A stretch of DNA of 64,000 nucleotides from Dehalobacter sp. DCA (GCF_000305775.1 NC_018866.1:2933001-2997000); one strand, 5' to 3'. Counted from the stretch's first letter, positions 25,955 through 40,456 are shown. The notes: a model not told the origin generated them from the letters alone. Program-made: numbers and translations.

Positions 25955-26927
25955 CGGCACTACCTTCCAGTCTTGGAATGATGTCTGGATAACATCCTTC
26001 CAATTTGATAGATATGTCCGGAAAAACATCAGCAGTCAGCCTAAGGTAATACGCTGTTTCCTCAAAAGAATCATGCCCCATATATGTTTTCAGTACTGGA
26101 AGATATGCTGCAAGGTCTTTTCCTTGTATAACCCAATTTTTTAGGCAGTGACACGCGTATGCATGTCGAAAATCTTGGACTCTCGGTCCTTTTCCCCTCC
26201 CGCCGTGAGAAATGCCAACTCTCCATAAAAAACGCCTGAAATTGTGGTAAACGTTCCCTAAAGTCATTGGTTTTCCATTTAATCCTGGGAAGAACCAATC
26301 AGTTTCTTTTAAGAACATATGCACATTCGCAGAAAAATTCCGGCATCGTTCTGTAAGTTCGTCTGACATCGGAACCAATCGGCTGTTATCTTTCTTTGAA
26401 TGATGAATGGACAGTATGCCTGTTTCAAGATTCACATCTGATACTTTCAGGAGTCTTGCTTCTGAGGAACGAAGGCCACAGGAATAAACCATACGAAAGA
26501 ATACTGGCATGATGAGGTGGCGATATGGACATTCACTGACATAGTGGCATTGATCTGTCTCATGGAAGAAACGCTGCAGTTCATTTTCCGTATAGATATG
26601 AGGCACATATTGTTCTTCCGTGGGGTAATAGCCTTTCGGTAGGACGTATGCGCCAATCTCCACACTGTCCATATATATGGCAAGTTGCCGTAGGATCGAA
26701 GCCCTCGTACACTGATTGGCCTGTGCCTCATAACATTTTTTTGAGCACCAATCTAACACTATTTCCTTTGTAAGCATTGTTGCTTCAGGATATTTTTGTT
26801 CAGTAAAGGAAGAAAACCGCAATAGATGCCTTGCTTCTGCCTCATATTTGTAGCCGATTGCTTTCTTCAGGGAGACATGGTTTTCAATATGCTCTGCAAA
26901 TGGTCCTTTAAACAGGTAATTACTCAT
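25941..26927 (-). CDS. tyrosine recombinase, second gene of RIT element
   Basis: Second recombinase of the trio, about 328 residues. The box I arginine is in CGLRSSEARLL and the terminal histidine and tyrosine are in MGHDSFEETAYYL. Box II reads VQDFRH, so the usual histidine three residues before the arginine is glutamine here. The gene begins at ATG 26927 (or 26933), inside the end of the first recombinase gene and behind GGAGG, so translation is coupled. Its exact role within the trio is not known. Confidence 0.86.
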   Translation of the reverse strand: MSNYLFKGPFAEHIENHVSLKKAIGYKYEAEARHLLRFSSFTEQKYPEATMLTKEIVLDWCSKKCYEAQANQCTRASILRQLAIYMDSVEIGAYVLPKGYYPTEEQYVPHIYTENELQRFFHETDQCHYVSECPYRHLIMPVFFRMVYSCGLRSSEARLLKVSDVNLETGILSIHHSKKDNSRLVPMSDELTERCRNFSANVHMFLKETDWFFPGLNGKPMTLGNVYHNFRRFLWRVGISHGGRGKGPRVQDFRHAYACHCLKNWVIQGKDLAAYLPVLKTYMGHDSFEETAYYLRLTADVFPDISIKLEGCYPDIIPRLEGSADETD

Positions 26928-28155
26928 ACACATCCACCTCCGGAGTACCTAAACAGCATTCCTTCAGTTTATTGACATCCACTTTCAAATAAACAGCCGT
27001 GGAGTCCGTGTTGGTATGACCCAGTATATCTGATATAACAGCAAGAGGGGTGTCATGCTCAAGCATTCTTGAAGCCGCCGTATGGCGAAGCGAATGCATA
27101 CCCCGGTGCTTTTTCAAGGTCGGCAGATGGGCAATCCGCATATAATCTCGAATTAACTGATGCAGATGATCACTTTCTGAAAAAGGCAGAAATGGTGCCA
27201 AATGTCTCACAAATACAATCGGTGAATCAATTTTGGGCCTGCCATATTTCAGATAATCGATGACAGCCCATCCCACTTCAGAAGGAATTGGTAGGTTGAC
27301 TGTTTCCCTTGTTTTTGACTGGGCGAATATCAGTTTATTTTCTTCCCAGCGGAAACAACCAAAAGTAAGGTTTTTGATATCATTAACCCTAAGACCTAAC
27401 ACGCAAGCTAGAAGAATAATGGCATAGTCCCGTTTCCCCTTTGGATTTCCACGGTCAATGGCACCTATCAGTAAGTCCAATTCTTCTTTCGTCCAGACAG
27501 ATGGGATGCGTGTCTGTTTACGAGCCTGAACCATTGGTGTCTTGGATGCCAAGTCTGTTTTCAGGATGTCCTGCTCCTGTAAATATCTTAAAAATGAACG
27601 TATGGAACATATGATTTGTTCCACAGTTTTATAGGTATACCCAGCTAGTGTTCGGATATAGCTGTTGATAACAGGGAGCCTAATATCATAGCAGTGACTG
27701 ATTCCTTGAGAAATAAGATAATCCATGAAACGCTGCGATTGTTTCACGTAATGTTCAACCGTCACCTTGGAATAATCTTTGCGTTCGCAGTATTTTTTGA
27801 AATCGTTGCTGATATCTATGTAATACGAATCGGTAAGCAATTCTCGATGTTTATAATACCGTCTTAAAACAGTGCGGTGGAGCTGGAAGTCGCCTACTAT
27901 CCGGATGACACGCAGCTCCTGAGTATCGCGCTGAGAAAGAGTTTTTTCAAAATCCTTTTTCCAAATGTCGAAGTATTTTTCAATGAAGTCAATTCCAAGC
28001 TGCTCGCTGAAGTATACTTCAGCACGTGACTTGGCAAATTCCATAAGCATCTGCCAACGCCGGCGATAAAACTTTAATGTAGCTTCTGTATAGCCGAGGC
28101 GCTTCATTTCCTGCTCAAGTTCTTCTAGAAGTACTGGTAACGGTTTGTTATGCAT
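26920..28155 (-). CDS. tyrosine recombinase, first gene of RIT element
   Basis: First and longest recombinase of the trio (411 aa). The N-terminal half is a larger DNA-binding region. The catalytic half has LGLRVNDIKNL, the box lysine in AQSKTRETVNL, HSLRHTAASRM, and LGHTNTDSTAVYL with the nucleophilic tyrosine. All expected residues are present. It starts about 55 bases inside the right-end repeat array, so a promoter would overlap the recombination sites and might couple expression to the state of the element. Confidence 0.87.
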   Translation of the reverse strand: MHNKPLPVLLEELEQEMKRLGYTEATLKFYRRRWQMLMEFAKSRAEVYFSEQLGIDFIEKYFDIWKKDFEKTLSQRDTQELRVIRIVGDFQLHRTVLRRYYKHRELLTDSYYIDISNDFKKYCERKDYSKVTVEHYVKQSQRFMDYLISQGISHCYDIRLPVINSYIRTLAGYTYKTVEQIICSIRSFLRYLQEQDILKTDLASKTPMVQARKQTRIPSVWTKEELDLLIGAIDRGNPKGKRDYAIILLACVLGLRVNDIKNLTFGCFRWEENKLIFAQSKTRETVNLPIPSEVGWAVIDYLKYGRPKIDSPIVFVRHLAPFLPFSESDHLHQLIRDYMRIAHLPTLKKHRGMHSLRHTAASRMLEHDTPLAVISDILGHTNTDSTAVYLKVDVNKLKECCLGTPEVDVYE

Positions 28156-28209
28156 AAGAATCCCTCCAAAAAGATATTTTGAGTTAATTACTCATTATCA
28201 TTTTGGACA

Positions 28210-28318
28210 TTATGCAAAGTAAATTTAACATAACTTCAGATTCCATCAGTGTTTCACGACTTTACTTTGCATAACTACTTTCTTTGCATAAGGTGGATTA
28301 TGCAAAGCTTAGCATAAA
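28210..28318. repeat. RIT element right-end repeat array
   Basis: TTATGCAAAGTAAAT at 28210-28224 faces an inverse copy at 28260-28274 (first base mismatched) across 35 bases. Shorter copies follow: CTTTGCATAA at 28282-28291, TTATGCAAAG at 28298-28307, and GCATAA within 28311-28318 at the outer edge. The 35-base spacing equals that of the left end, while the outer short copies differ in number and orientation between ends. Confidence 0.85.
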
Positions 28319-29049
28319 CCCCCTTGCGGTACACCCTCCGGACTTTCTTCAAACAGTCCATCCACTAAAACTCCTGCTCTCAGGAATTTATGGATGAGCG
28401 AGATAACCCGTCCATCTTTTATCGTTTCGGATAAAATTTGGACCAACTTGCTCTGGTTGACCGTATCAAAATACTTTTCCAAATCCATGTCGACGACATA
28501 TTTATAGCCCTCTGTGATTTGTTTTTGGCATTTTCTCAATGCATCATGTGCGCTTCGATTTGGTCGAAATCCAAAACTGCTATTCGAAAACTGCTTCTCG
28601 AAGATTGGACTCAGGACTTGCGTAATCGCTTGTTGGATTAGCCTGTCAACGACGGTAGGTATTCCTAGTTTTCTTGTTTTTCCGTTATCTTTGGGTATTT
28701 CTACCCTCCGTACGGGTTGTGGACGGTACTTACCGTCCCAGAGGGATTCTATGAGTTCATCCCTGTGGTCTCTTAGGAAGGGTAGAAGTTCATCCACCTG
28801 CATGCCATCGATTCCACCTGCGCCTTTATTTCTCTTCACCTGCTTGTACGCTCGGTTTAGATTTTCGGCGCTAAGAATTTGCTCGAGTAATCCTTCTTTC
28901 TGCTCATCTGTGTTGGTGCTATCGGGTTCAGTCATCTTGGGCGGCGCGCACTCTTCTGCATACTCTTTCTGTTCCGCAGATACCCTTTGCAGATAGTCTT
29001 CAATTTGAAGTTGTCTGTGTTTTGAATTGCCACTTTCAGTAACTTTCAT
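28309..29049 (-). pseudogene. ltrA: group II intron maturase, N-terminal half
   Basis: Upstream half of the intron reverse transcriptase (RT0 to RT4). It starts at ATG 29049 and shows NKGAGGIDGM, the RT2 region (GKTRKLGIPTVVDRLIQQAI), SSFGFRPNRSAHDAL and the RT3 aspartate region (VVDMDLEKYFDTVN). It reaches GVPQGG and is then cut off by the RIT insertion, adding only Leu-Cys before a stop. The catalytic YADD is in the other half, so this fragment alone cannot be active. Confidence 0.9.
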
Positions 29050-29450
29050 TGACCCACACCTCCTTTGATTCGGCCCTTCCGTCGGTGCCTAGAACACCTC
29101 TGTACTATAGCTTCAGCTGACTCCTCACGACAAATCTTGTTTCAACCGGGTTTCTTACTCTGTTTCCACCCGTCCGTGAGGCCTCCCACGGTAAGACGAT
29201 TCACTTTCATTCCATGTCCCGCAACATTTACGCTGACGTGTCCGTGTAGCTTTAGGGCTTTGACTTGTATCGCAGTCTTACCCCACGTTTTGCGCCTGAT
29301 ATTGTTCGTGTTCCTCGGGGCGGAACTTTGCCGCTGGCTTCCTTCAGATTCCACCTCGCGGTGGACACCCTTGCCTTAAGCTAATGGCTGGTCGCTACAT
29401 ACCCCCATAACGGACTTTCACCGTCAAGTTAATCGCCATGCGTGGCGCAC
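29050..29450 (-). ncRNA. group II intron 5' ribozyme region (domains I-III)
   Basis: About 400 bases between the GTGCGCC intron start (29450-29444) and the maturase start. The leader GACGGTGAAAGTCCGT and the GC-rich helices that follow are typical of domain I. No open frame is convincing here. I did not fold it, so individual domain limits and the exon-binding sequences are not assigned. Confidence 0.75.
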
Positions 29451-29456
29451 GATAAG

Positions 29457-29491
29457 AAAAGGATGCAGCAATATGATCGCTGCATCCTTTT
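29457..29491 (-). terminator. atp operon terminator
   Basis: AAAAGGATGCAGC and GCTGCATCCTTTT pair perfectly over 13 bases with a nine-base loop, and the minus strand continues with CTTATC. It lies 18 bases beyond the atpC stop. It is the 5' exon of the group II intron. Confidence 0.92.
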
Positions 29492-29509
29492 TTACTTTTG
29501 AACCTAAGG

Positions 29510-29911
29510 CTATTTTTCTATTGCTCTAAGCCTAGCGACAGCTCTTTTCAAGGCAACCTCCGCTCGGATCATGTCCGTCTCGGCCTGTTTTTCACCGAGG
29601 CGTTTTTCAGCGCGCTCTTTGGCCGCCTCTGCTCTCGCGACGTCGATAGATTCCGCAAGCTCGGCGGTGTTGGCCAGGATCGTTGCCTTGTTCTGGGCAA
29701 CTTCCAAAAATCCGCCGCCAATTGCCATTTTCTCCACTTTGCCGTTTTGCGTATAGCGAACGACCCCGATTACCAGGTTGGCAATGAGTGGAGAGTGGTT
29801 GGCTAAGATGCCGAGTTCTCCCTCCGCTCCAGGTGCCAGGACAAATTCGACTTCCGTATTCAGAACTTCGCCGGCAGGTGCCACGACAACAAAGTTAAAC
29901 GTTCCAGCCAT
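29510..29911 (-). CDS. atpC: ATP synthase F1 epsilon subunit
   Basis: Rotor-stalk subunit that couples and restrains the F1 motor. The N-terminal beta-sandwich (about 1-85; FVLAPGAEGELGILANHSPL) and the C-terminal helical hairpin (about 90-133, rich in Ala, Glu, Arg) are both present. Its length of 133 residues is normal. It starts two bases after atpD ends and is the last gene of the operon, followed by the terminator. Confidence 0.96.
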   Translation of the reverse strand: MAGTFNFVVVAPAGEVLNTEVEFVLAPGAEGELGILANHSPLIANLVIGVVRYTQNGKVEKMAIGGGFLEVAQNKATILANTAELAESIDVARAEAAKERAEKRLGEKQAETDMIRAEVALKRAVARLRAIEK

Positions 29912-29913
29912 GG

Positions 29914-32212
<2,299 letters not shown>

Positions 32213-32221
32213 CTACTCTTT

Positions 32222-34294
<2,073 letters not shown>

Positions 34295-34301
<7 letters not shown>

Positions 34302-34855
34302 GGCCGATCCCCTACCTCTTGAATAAATTGTTCAATGAGAGCTTCCTGACCCGTGATATCCAGTTTGTGCCGAATAATTTTTTCAGCAACGGCTATGGAC
34401 ATATCGGCTACCTGGGCTTTAACATCGGCAATTGCCCTGTCGCGTTCCCGTCCAATGTCGGCCAGGGCCGACTGTTTGATTTTTTCGGTTTCCTTACGGG
34501 CTTCCAGGATAATTTCTTCCGCACGCAGTTCGCTGCTCTTGGTAGCCTTCTCAATAATTTCCTGAGCTTGCTGACGGGCTTGACGCATTTCTTGTTGGTA
34601 TTCCAGCCGGATTCTTTCAGCTTCTTTTCTTTCCTGTTCGGCTTGGGCCAGGTTATTTTCAATACCCTGACGGCGTTTTTCCATCATATTCATAATGGGT
34701 GTCCAAGCAAACTTTTTCAGGATCCAAACTAAAAGCAAAAATGAAAGGAGCTGAACAAAATATGTGTAGTCAAAATGTAACGGGCTATTTGTCGTAGGAC
34801 CAGCAGGAGCCGCTGAGGCAATCGAATTGGTAAAACCTATTACGAAGGGATTCAA
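34295..34855 (-). CDS. atpF: ATP synthase Fo b subunit
   Basis: Membrane-anchored stator. A single transmembrane helix (about 30-48, LLSFLLLVWILKKFAW) is followed by a long, highly charged coiled coil of about 130 residues. It has a somewhat extended N-terminus before the helix, so the true start might be a little downstream. Coupled to atpH by overlap. Confidence 0.94.
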
Positions 34856-34938
34856 GCGATATTCCCCCTCCTCTCTATTTTGAGTAGTAGATTAATACAG
34901 TAACGTCATTCAATTGTTGCATTTTACTGAAGTACACC

Positions 34939-35211
<273 letters not shown>

Positions 35212-35258
35212 TTATTGATTTCAGATTGCTTCTTTTTAGCTCTGAAATAATACCGTTG

Positions 35259-36020
35259 TTAGTGAGACTCTTCGATAGCTTGGCCAACATAGGCCACCGT
35301 TAATATTGTAAAAACATAGGATTGGATGACTGCGATAAATACGCAGAAAATGAGCCAGAATGGCATCGGAATAACTCCACCGAAGGCAAATATACCCGGG
35401 ATCATGAGAATGACTGCAATCAGGATTTCTCCGGCATAAATATTGCCGAATAGCCGGAAAGCTAAGGTCAAAGGCTTGGCGACAAAATCAATAATGTGAA
35501 GGATCGCAAAAGGCGGATAGGGTTCAAGAAAGTGTTTGAAATAGTGCGCGCCTTTATATTTAAGTCCATAGACCAATACTAAAACAATCGTTATTGTCGA
35601 TAAGGCAAAGGTCGTATTAACATCTGCTGTCGGCGACGAAAACGTTGTTGTTCGCGCACTGAAAATTGCTCCGCCAAACATCTCATTGATTCTAGCAAAG
35701 TGTACGTGATCGAGTAAGGGTGCAAATATATTGGGAATCAAGCCAATCATGTTCGCAAAAAATACAAACAAAATAAGGGAAAGAAGATACCCGAGCAATG
35801 ACGATCCTTTTTTATAGTTCATATTATCAGAGATAAGGCCCCTGACAAAATCAATGATCCATTCCAAAAGATTTTGAAGTTTTCCGGGCGTCCCACTTGT
35901 CAGTTTGCGCTTACAAAGAAAGACAAAACCCAGAAGAAGTATCATCGTGACCCAAGTCATAATCAGAGTCTTCGCATGCACAGTGCCATTTCCCAATACC
36001 CATAGTACGGTATCATGCAT
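35259..36020 (-). CDS. atpB: ATP synthase Fo a subunit
   Basis: Stator channel subunit with about six membrane helices. The essential arginine lies in LAFRLFGNIYAGE, and the loop before it has the usual PLTLAFRLF form. Length is 253 aa. It begins one base after atpI ends. Confidence 0.96.
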   Translation of the reverse strand: MHDTVLWVLGNGTVHAKTLIMTWVTMILLLGFVFLCKRKLTSGTPGKLQNLLEWIIDFVRGLISDNMNYKKGSSLLGYLLSLILFVFFANMIGLIPNIFAPLLDHVHFARINEMFGGAIFSARTTTFSSPTADVNTTFALSTITIVLVLVYGLKYKGAHYFKHFLEPYPPFAILHIIDFVAKPLTLAFRLFGNIYAGEILIAVILMIPGIFAFGGVIPMPFWLIFCVFIAVIQSYVFTILTVAYVGQAIEESH

Positions 36021-36389
36021 TTAATTTTCACCACCTTTCATTTTTCTTAGTTGATGTCTTGCTACAATTATAGGGATAACAATACCAATCATCATTCCTA
36101 TAGCTACATAATAAAGCCATTCCGGTTGGAACTTTGCGACAACAGCAAATACCAACGTAATGATTACCAACCTGAATACTAAGCTTTTGTAGTATGTTTT
36201 TAGGGCTGCTTTCTTATCTTTGTCCATTGCTTTTCGAGCGTCCCTAAGTAGCCACTTAACATTAATTATGCCCGTATAATAGCCGATCAATAAACCGACA
36301 AGGGGATAAAAGTCTGCTCGCCATATCACGACTAAAACAGTGATGCAGAGAATAACCGTCAATATCTGAATAAATCTGCTATTTTCCAT
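36021..36389 (-). CDS. atpI: ATP synthase subunit I
   Basis: Small membrane protein thought to help assemble the c ring. It has four hydrophobic helices in 122 residues, with a basic loop (RDARKAMDKDKKAALK) between helices two and three. It directly precedes atpB and overlaps the small upstream gene by 11 bases. Identity rests on topology and place in the operon. Confidence 0.82.
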   Translation of the reverse strand: MENSRFIQILTVILCITVLVVIWRADFYPLVGLLIGYYTGIINVKWLLRDARKAMDKDKKAALKTYYKSLVFRLVIITLVFAVVAKFQPEWLYYVAIGMMIGIVIPIIVARHQLRKMKGGEN

Positions 36390-36609
36390 CTGTTTTACCT
36401 AACTTTAAATAAATTAATATTAGAGATAGTATACTGAACAAAATGCCTAAAATCATCAAAGCTGCCTTAAATAAAGGGTCAGTACCAAAACAAGTATCCA
36501 AATAATTTCCTAAAAAATATCCTCCTACTTCCAAGCCAACAAGAGCAGAAGCACTTGATGATCCCCAAAGCATATACTTGACAACGTCACTCGTAAATTT
36601 GTCAGCCAT
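36379..36609 (-). CDS. atpZ: AtpZ/AtpI-type small ATP synthase accessory protein
   Basis: A 76-residue protein with two membrane helices (about 13-35 and 44-68), the second ending in LIYLKLGK. The pattern fits the AtpZ (F1Fo-associated, DUF-type) family, which is often the first gene of atp operons. The ATG has GAGGGAG eight to ten bases upstream. It is the first gene of the ten-gene operon; a promoter should lie between 36610 and 36790. Confidence 0.8.
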   Translation of the reverse strand: MADKFTSDVVKYMLWGSSSASALVGLEVGGYFLGNYLDTCFGTDPLFKAALMILGILFSILSLILIYLKLGKTDGK

Positions 36610-36791
36610 CTGGCTCCCTCAAATCTCATGGTTTTTCGTTGACAACATAATATATAATGCAAGATTTATACCAACTGCACTTGCCGTCAAATGCCGCGTA
36701 GAATCAGGATTGATCGTTCATTCACATAATCATCAGTTTTCATTTTGCAATTTTTTGAGGTTATTTTTGTTTTATTAAGAAATTCTTGTGA

Positions 36792-37949
36792 TCAGATGCA
36801 GAAAATCTTATGATCAAAAAATTTTTCAACAATAATTTGGGTGATTCTTGCGCTTGATCTGCCGTCTCCGTATGGATTTGTCGCTTGAGACATTTTTCCA
36901 TAAGCATCCTGGTCGGTTAATAGCTGCTGAATGCTTTCAACGACCTTATTGTATTGTGTCCCAACCAGTAATACGGTTCCTGAATCGACAGCTTCAGGCC
37001 GTTCAGTCGTATCCCTGACCACCAGAACGGGCTTGCCCAGTGAAGGGGCCTCTTCTTGGATCCCCCCGGAGTCTGACAGGATCAAATAGGCCTTTGCCAT
37101 TAGATTTACAAAGGGTTCGTAATCCAAAGGTTCAATTAAATGGACCTTTTCATTGCCTCCTAAGACCTCCGTGACTACTTTCCTGACCGTAGGGTTCTTA
37201 TGCATCGGGAATATAACATAGGTATCCGGAAATTCCCGCAGGACTGTTTCCAGCGCCTGATAGATCTGCCGCATGGGTTCTCCCCAATTCTCTCGGCGGT
37301 GCGTTGTCATTAGGATCATTCGTTTATCTTTATTTGCTTCTAAAATCCTGTTTAAGTCTATATCCGCAAACTGATATTCCGGCTTAACGGTACTTAATAA
37401 GGCATCGATTACTGTGTTGCCTGTAACAAATATATTCTCCGGGTCGACCCCTTCGCGCAGCAGATTACTTCTCGATACTTCGGTAGGTGCAAAATGCAGG
37501 TCTGCTAAACCGCTGGTAAGTTTCCGATTGATTTCCTCCGGCCAGGGAGAATATTTCTGGCCAGTTCGCAAACCAGCCTCGATATGGCCGATCGGGATCT
37601 TATGATAAAAAGCTGTTAGGGCTGATGCAAAAGTAGTTGTAGTATCCCCTTGTACCAAGATCAAATTCGGTTTTTCCTTGATCAATATCTCATCCATTCC
37701 TGTCAGCACTCCAGTGGTAAGGGTGGCAAGAGTCTGTCCATGCTTCATTAAATCAAGATCATAATCAGGTACAATATCAAAGAGTTTAACAACCTGATCC
37801 AGCATCTCACGATGCTGGGCAGTAACAACAACCAGGCTATCAACGTCGCCCCGCTTTTCTAATGCTTTTACGACAGGTGCCATCTTAATAGCCTCAGGTC
37901 TGGTTCCAAATACAGTCATGACCTTATATTTTCTTTGCTTCAATTCCAC
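36792..37949 (-). CDS. wecB: UDP-N-acetylglucosamine 2-epimerase
   Basis: Interconverts UDP-GlcNAc and UDP-ManNAc, supplying ManNAc for wall polysaccharide or teichoic acid linkage units. Family marks are FGTRPEAIKMAPV at the N-terminus, VQGDTTTTFA, HIEAGLRTG, and the C-terminal SDSGGIQEEAPSLGKPVL. I start it at GTG 37949, which has GGGGG seven bases upstream and gives the usual family N-terminus. The frame extends further to 38042 without a ribosome site. A WecG/TagA-type transferase near 17 kb could use its product. Confidence 0.94.
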   Translation of the reverse strand: MELKQRKYKVMTVFGTRPEAIKMAPVVKALEKRGDVDSLVVVTAQHREMLDQVVKLFDIVPDYDLDLMKHGQTLATLTTGVLTGMDEILIKEKPNLILVQGDTTTTFASALTAFYHKIPIGHIEAGLRTGQKYSPWPEEINRKLTSGLADLHFAPTEVSRSNLLREGVDPENIFVTGNTVIDALLSTVKPEYQFADIDLNRILEANKDKRMILMTTHRRENWGEPMRQIYQALETVLREFPDTYVIFPMHKNPTVRKVVTEVLGGNEKVHLIEPLDYEPFVNLMAKAYLILSDSGGIQEEAPSLGKPVLVVRDTTERPEAVDSGTVLLVGTQYNKVVESIQQLLTDQDAYGKMSQATNPYGDGRSSARITQIIVEKFFDHKIFCI

Positions 37950-38128
37950 AATATTTCCCCCACTGTTGGGCAATGCCTGAAGGCGTTGACCGCAAAGACC
38001 TTTAATCTTAAATATTATACACGCCCAAGGCATTTTTCGCAAATATATACAATTATATATATGATTGTCCTTATTTTGTTGATTACTAGGGATATTTCTA
38101 CTTATTTTTCAGAATGCTCCAAGCTACT

Positions 38129-38170
38129 CATGGCACCACGGCACTAGGCCATCCTTGGCCGTCGTGAGCC
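38129..38170. repeat. intergenic repeat, copy 1 of 3
   Basis: Plus-strand CATGGCACCACGG, then CACTAGG, then TTGGCCGTC and AGCC. It matches copies at 49501 and 49661 in the same orientation. ACGG near one end can pair with CCGT near the other. Confidence 0.6.
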
Positions 38171-38319
38171 GCGTTCCTTGTCAACTTGCCATGTCATCCA
38201 GGATTATTTAACCCCGTAAAGGCTATCTAAACGCCTTCACGCCTCCTGCCCGTCGCCATGCTCCGCTTGATGCTGGAATCGTGGCAGGGATACCTAATAT
38301 GGAGTAAATAACTGAGAGT

Positions 38320-38356
38320 AAAAAAATGATGCAAATAGTTTGTGTGAACTATTCGC
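38320..38356 (-). terminator. terminator of the dCMP deaminase gene
   Basis: GCAAATAGTT and AACTATTCGC pair around a six-base loop with one mismatch. On the minus strand the stem is followed by ATCATTTTTTTAC. It lies 27 bases past the deaminase stop. Confidence 0.8.
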
Positions 38357-38382
38357 ATACAGCTCCATCATCCTATGGTTTA

Positions 38383-38838
38383 TTACTCGCTTGTTTCGAA
38401 GCGAATATTCTTTTTTTTACCGTTTTCATCAAGATAAGCAACCCGTTTGATCATCGCATTTTTAATCATTCTCCGGCACAGCAGACAGGGTTCCCCCGAT
38501 GCTTTTTCTCCATCAAATTCATAGCCGGATATGTAGATTGTGGCTCCCTGCATTTTTACGGGATCACCGGCAATAATCGCATTTTGTTCAGCGTGAACCG
38601 CCATACACAACTCATATCTTTCCCCTTTGGGAACATTATACCGTTCCCTGACACATTCCCCGATGTCAATGCAGTTGGGTTCCCCTCTGGCAGCGCCGTT
38701 GTAACCTGTGCTAACAATAATATTGTCTTTGACAATCACTGCGCCATAATTGCGCCTTAAGCAGGTCGACCGCCTGGCCACCAGCTGGGCAAGATCAAGG
38801 AAATATTCGTCCCACGCTGGCCTGGTTTGATTTTTCAT
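38383..38838 (-). CDS. deoxycytidylate (dCMP) deaminase family protein
   Basis: Converts dCMP to dUMP for thymidylate synthesis. The zinc-dependent deaminase motif is HAEQNAI (histidine ligand and catalytic glutamate) followed by PCLLCRRM (two cysteine ligands). Upstream TGYNGAARGEPNC is typical of the dCMP branch. The ATG at 38838 is chosen because GGGGAG stands seven bases upstream. A longer frame reaches 39072, but its extra codons overlap the upp relic and lack homology. In related genomes it follows upp. ComEB is the B. subtilis name for a relative. Confidence 0.9.
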   Translation of the reverse strand: MKNQTRPAWDEYFLDLAQLVARRSTCLRRNYGAVIVKDNIIVSTGYNGAARGEPNCIDIGECVRERYNVPKGERYELCMAVHAEQNAIIAGDPVKMQGATIYISGYEFDGEKASGEPCLLCRRMIKNAMIKRVAYLDENGKKKNIRFETSE

Positions 38839-38996
38839 CACACTACTCCCCGCATTCCGCTTTCCTTTGCCAAAAAGTACATTGAATTTTTGTCTGCTAT
38901 GATAATTCTCTATTTTTAGTATACTCGTGCCAGACGCTGCTGTCATTATATCTGTTAGGATCTTTTTCTGTTCATTTTCTGCTTCTTCTCTGTTGT

Positions 38997-40347
<1,351 letters not shown>

Positions 40348-40456
40348 CTTAATATCCACCTCTATCATAAATAACTAGGATACCGTTTCCTTTTCTGGTA
40401 TCTTGTCAACCTTAGAATTATTCTGTTTAGCATATGCTGCCTCTGTCCTGGCCGCC

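Larger units (their letters stand above)
24851..28318 (-). mobile_element. recombinase-in-trio (RIT) element, about 3.47 kb
   Basis: Three overlapping, co-directional tyrosine recombinase genes fill the element; this trio is the hallmark of RIT elements. Both ends carry copies of a 15-base motif, TTATGCAAAGTAAAT, in both orientations. The outermost bases are TTATGC and GCATAA. The element cuts the group II maturase gene exactly within the QGG-PLSP codons. Flanking bases are GGGGG on one side and GGCGG on the other, so the exact crossover cannot be fixed from this copy alone. Confidence 0.85.
24076..29450 (-). mobile_element. group II intron (class C-like) carrying an inserted RIT element
   Basis: Read on the minus strand, the intron begins GTGCGCC at 29450 and ends with a domain VI stem and ...CCCGAT at 24076. 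Domain V and the two halves of an LtrA-type maturase are recognisable. The 5' exon is the atpC-distal terminator hairpin, and the intron starts about seven bases after its stem, which is the insertion habit of class C introns. Between the maturase halves lies a 3.5-kb element with three tyrosine recombinases. Without it the intron would be about 1.9 kb. The heptamer GATAAGA occurs just outside both ends. Confidence 0.85.
37950..38382. other. intergenic region, dCMP deaminase to wecB
   Basis: No gene is seen in 433 bases. It contains the deaminase terminator (38320-38356), one copy of the intergenic repeat (38129-38170) and a GC-rich stretch at about 38170-38300. That stretch has several short stems (for example AAGGC/GCCTT on the minus strand) but I could not match it to a known riboswitch. 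Confidence 0.5.

Noticed and set aside
24851-28318. CRISPR-like array from the repeated 15-base motif
   Set aside because: Copies are few, in both orientations and confined to element ends, with no regular spacers and no cas genes.
38170-38300. Riboswitch in the wecB-deaminase gap
   Set aside because: Several short stems exist, but I could not match the conserved core of any class I know (cobalamin, TPP, SAM, c-di-GMP, THF).
38326-38760. 144-codon plus-strand open frame
   Set aside because: It lies antisense to the dCMP deaminase gene, has no ribosome site and no recognisable domain; the minus strand carries the conserved zinc motifs.
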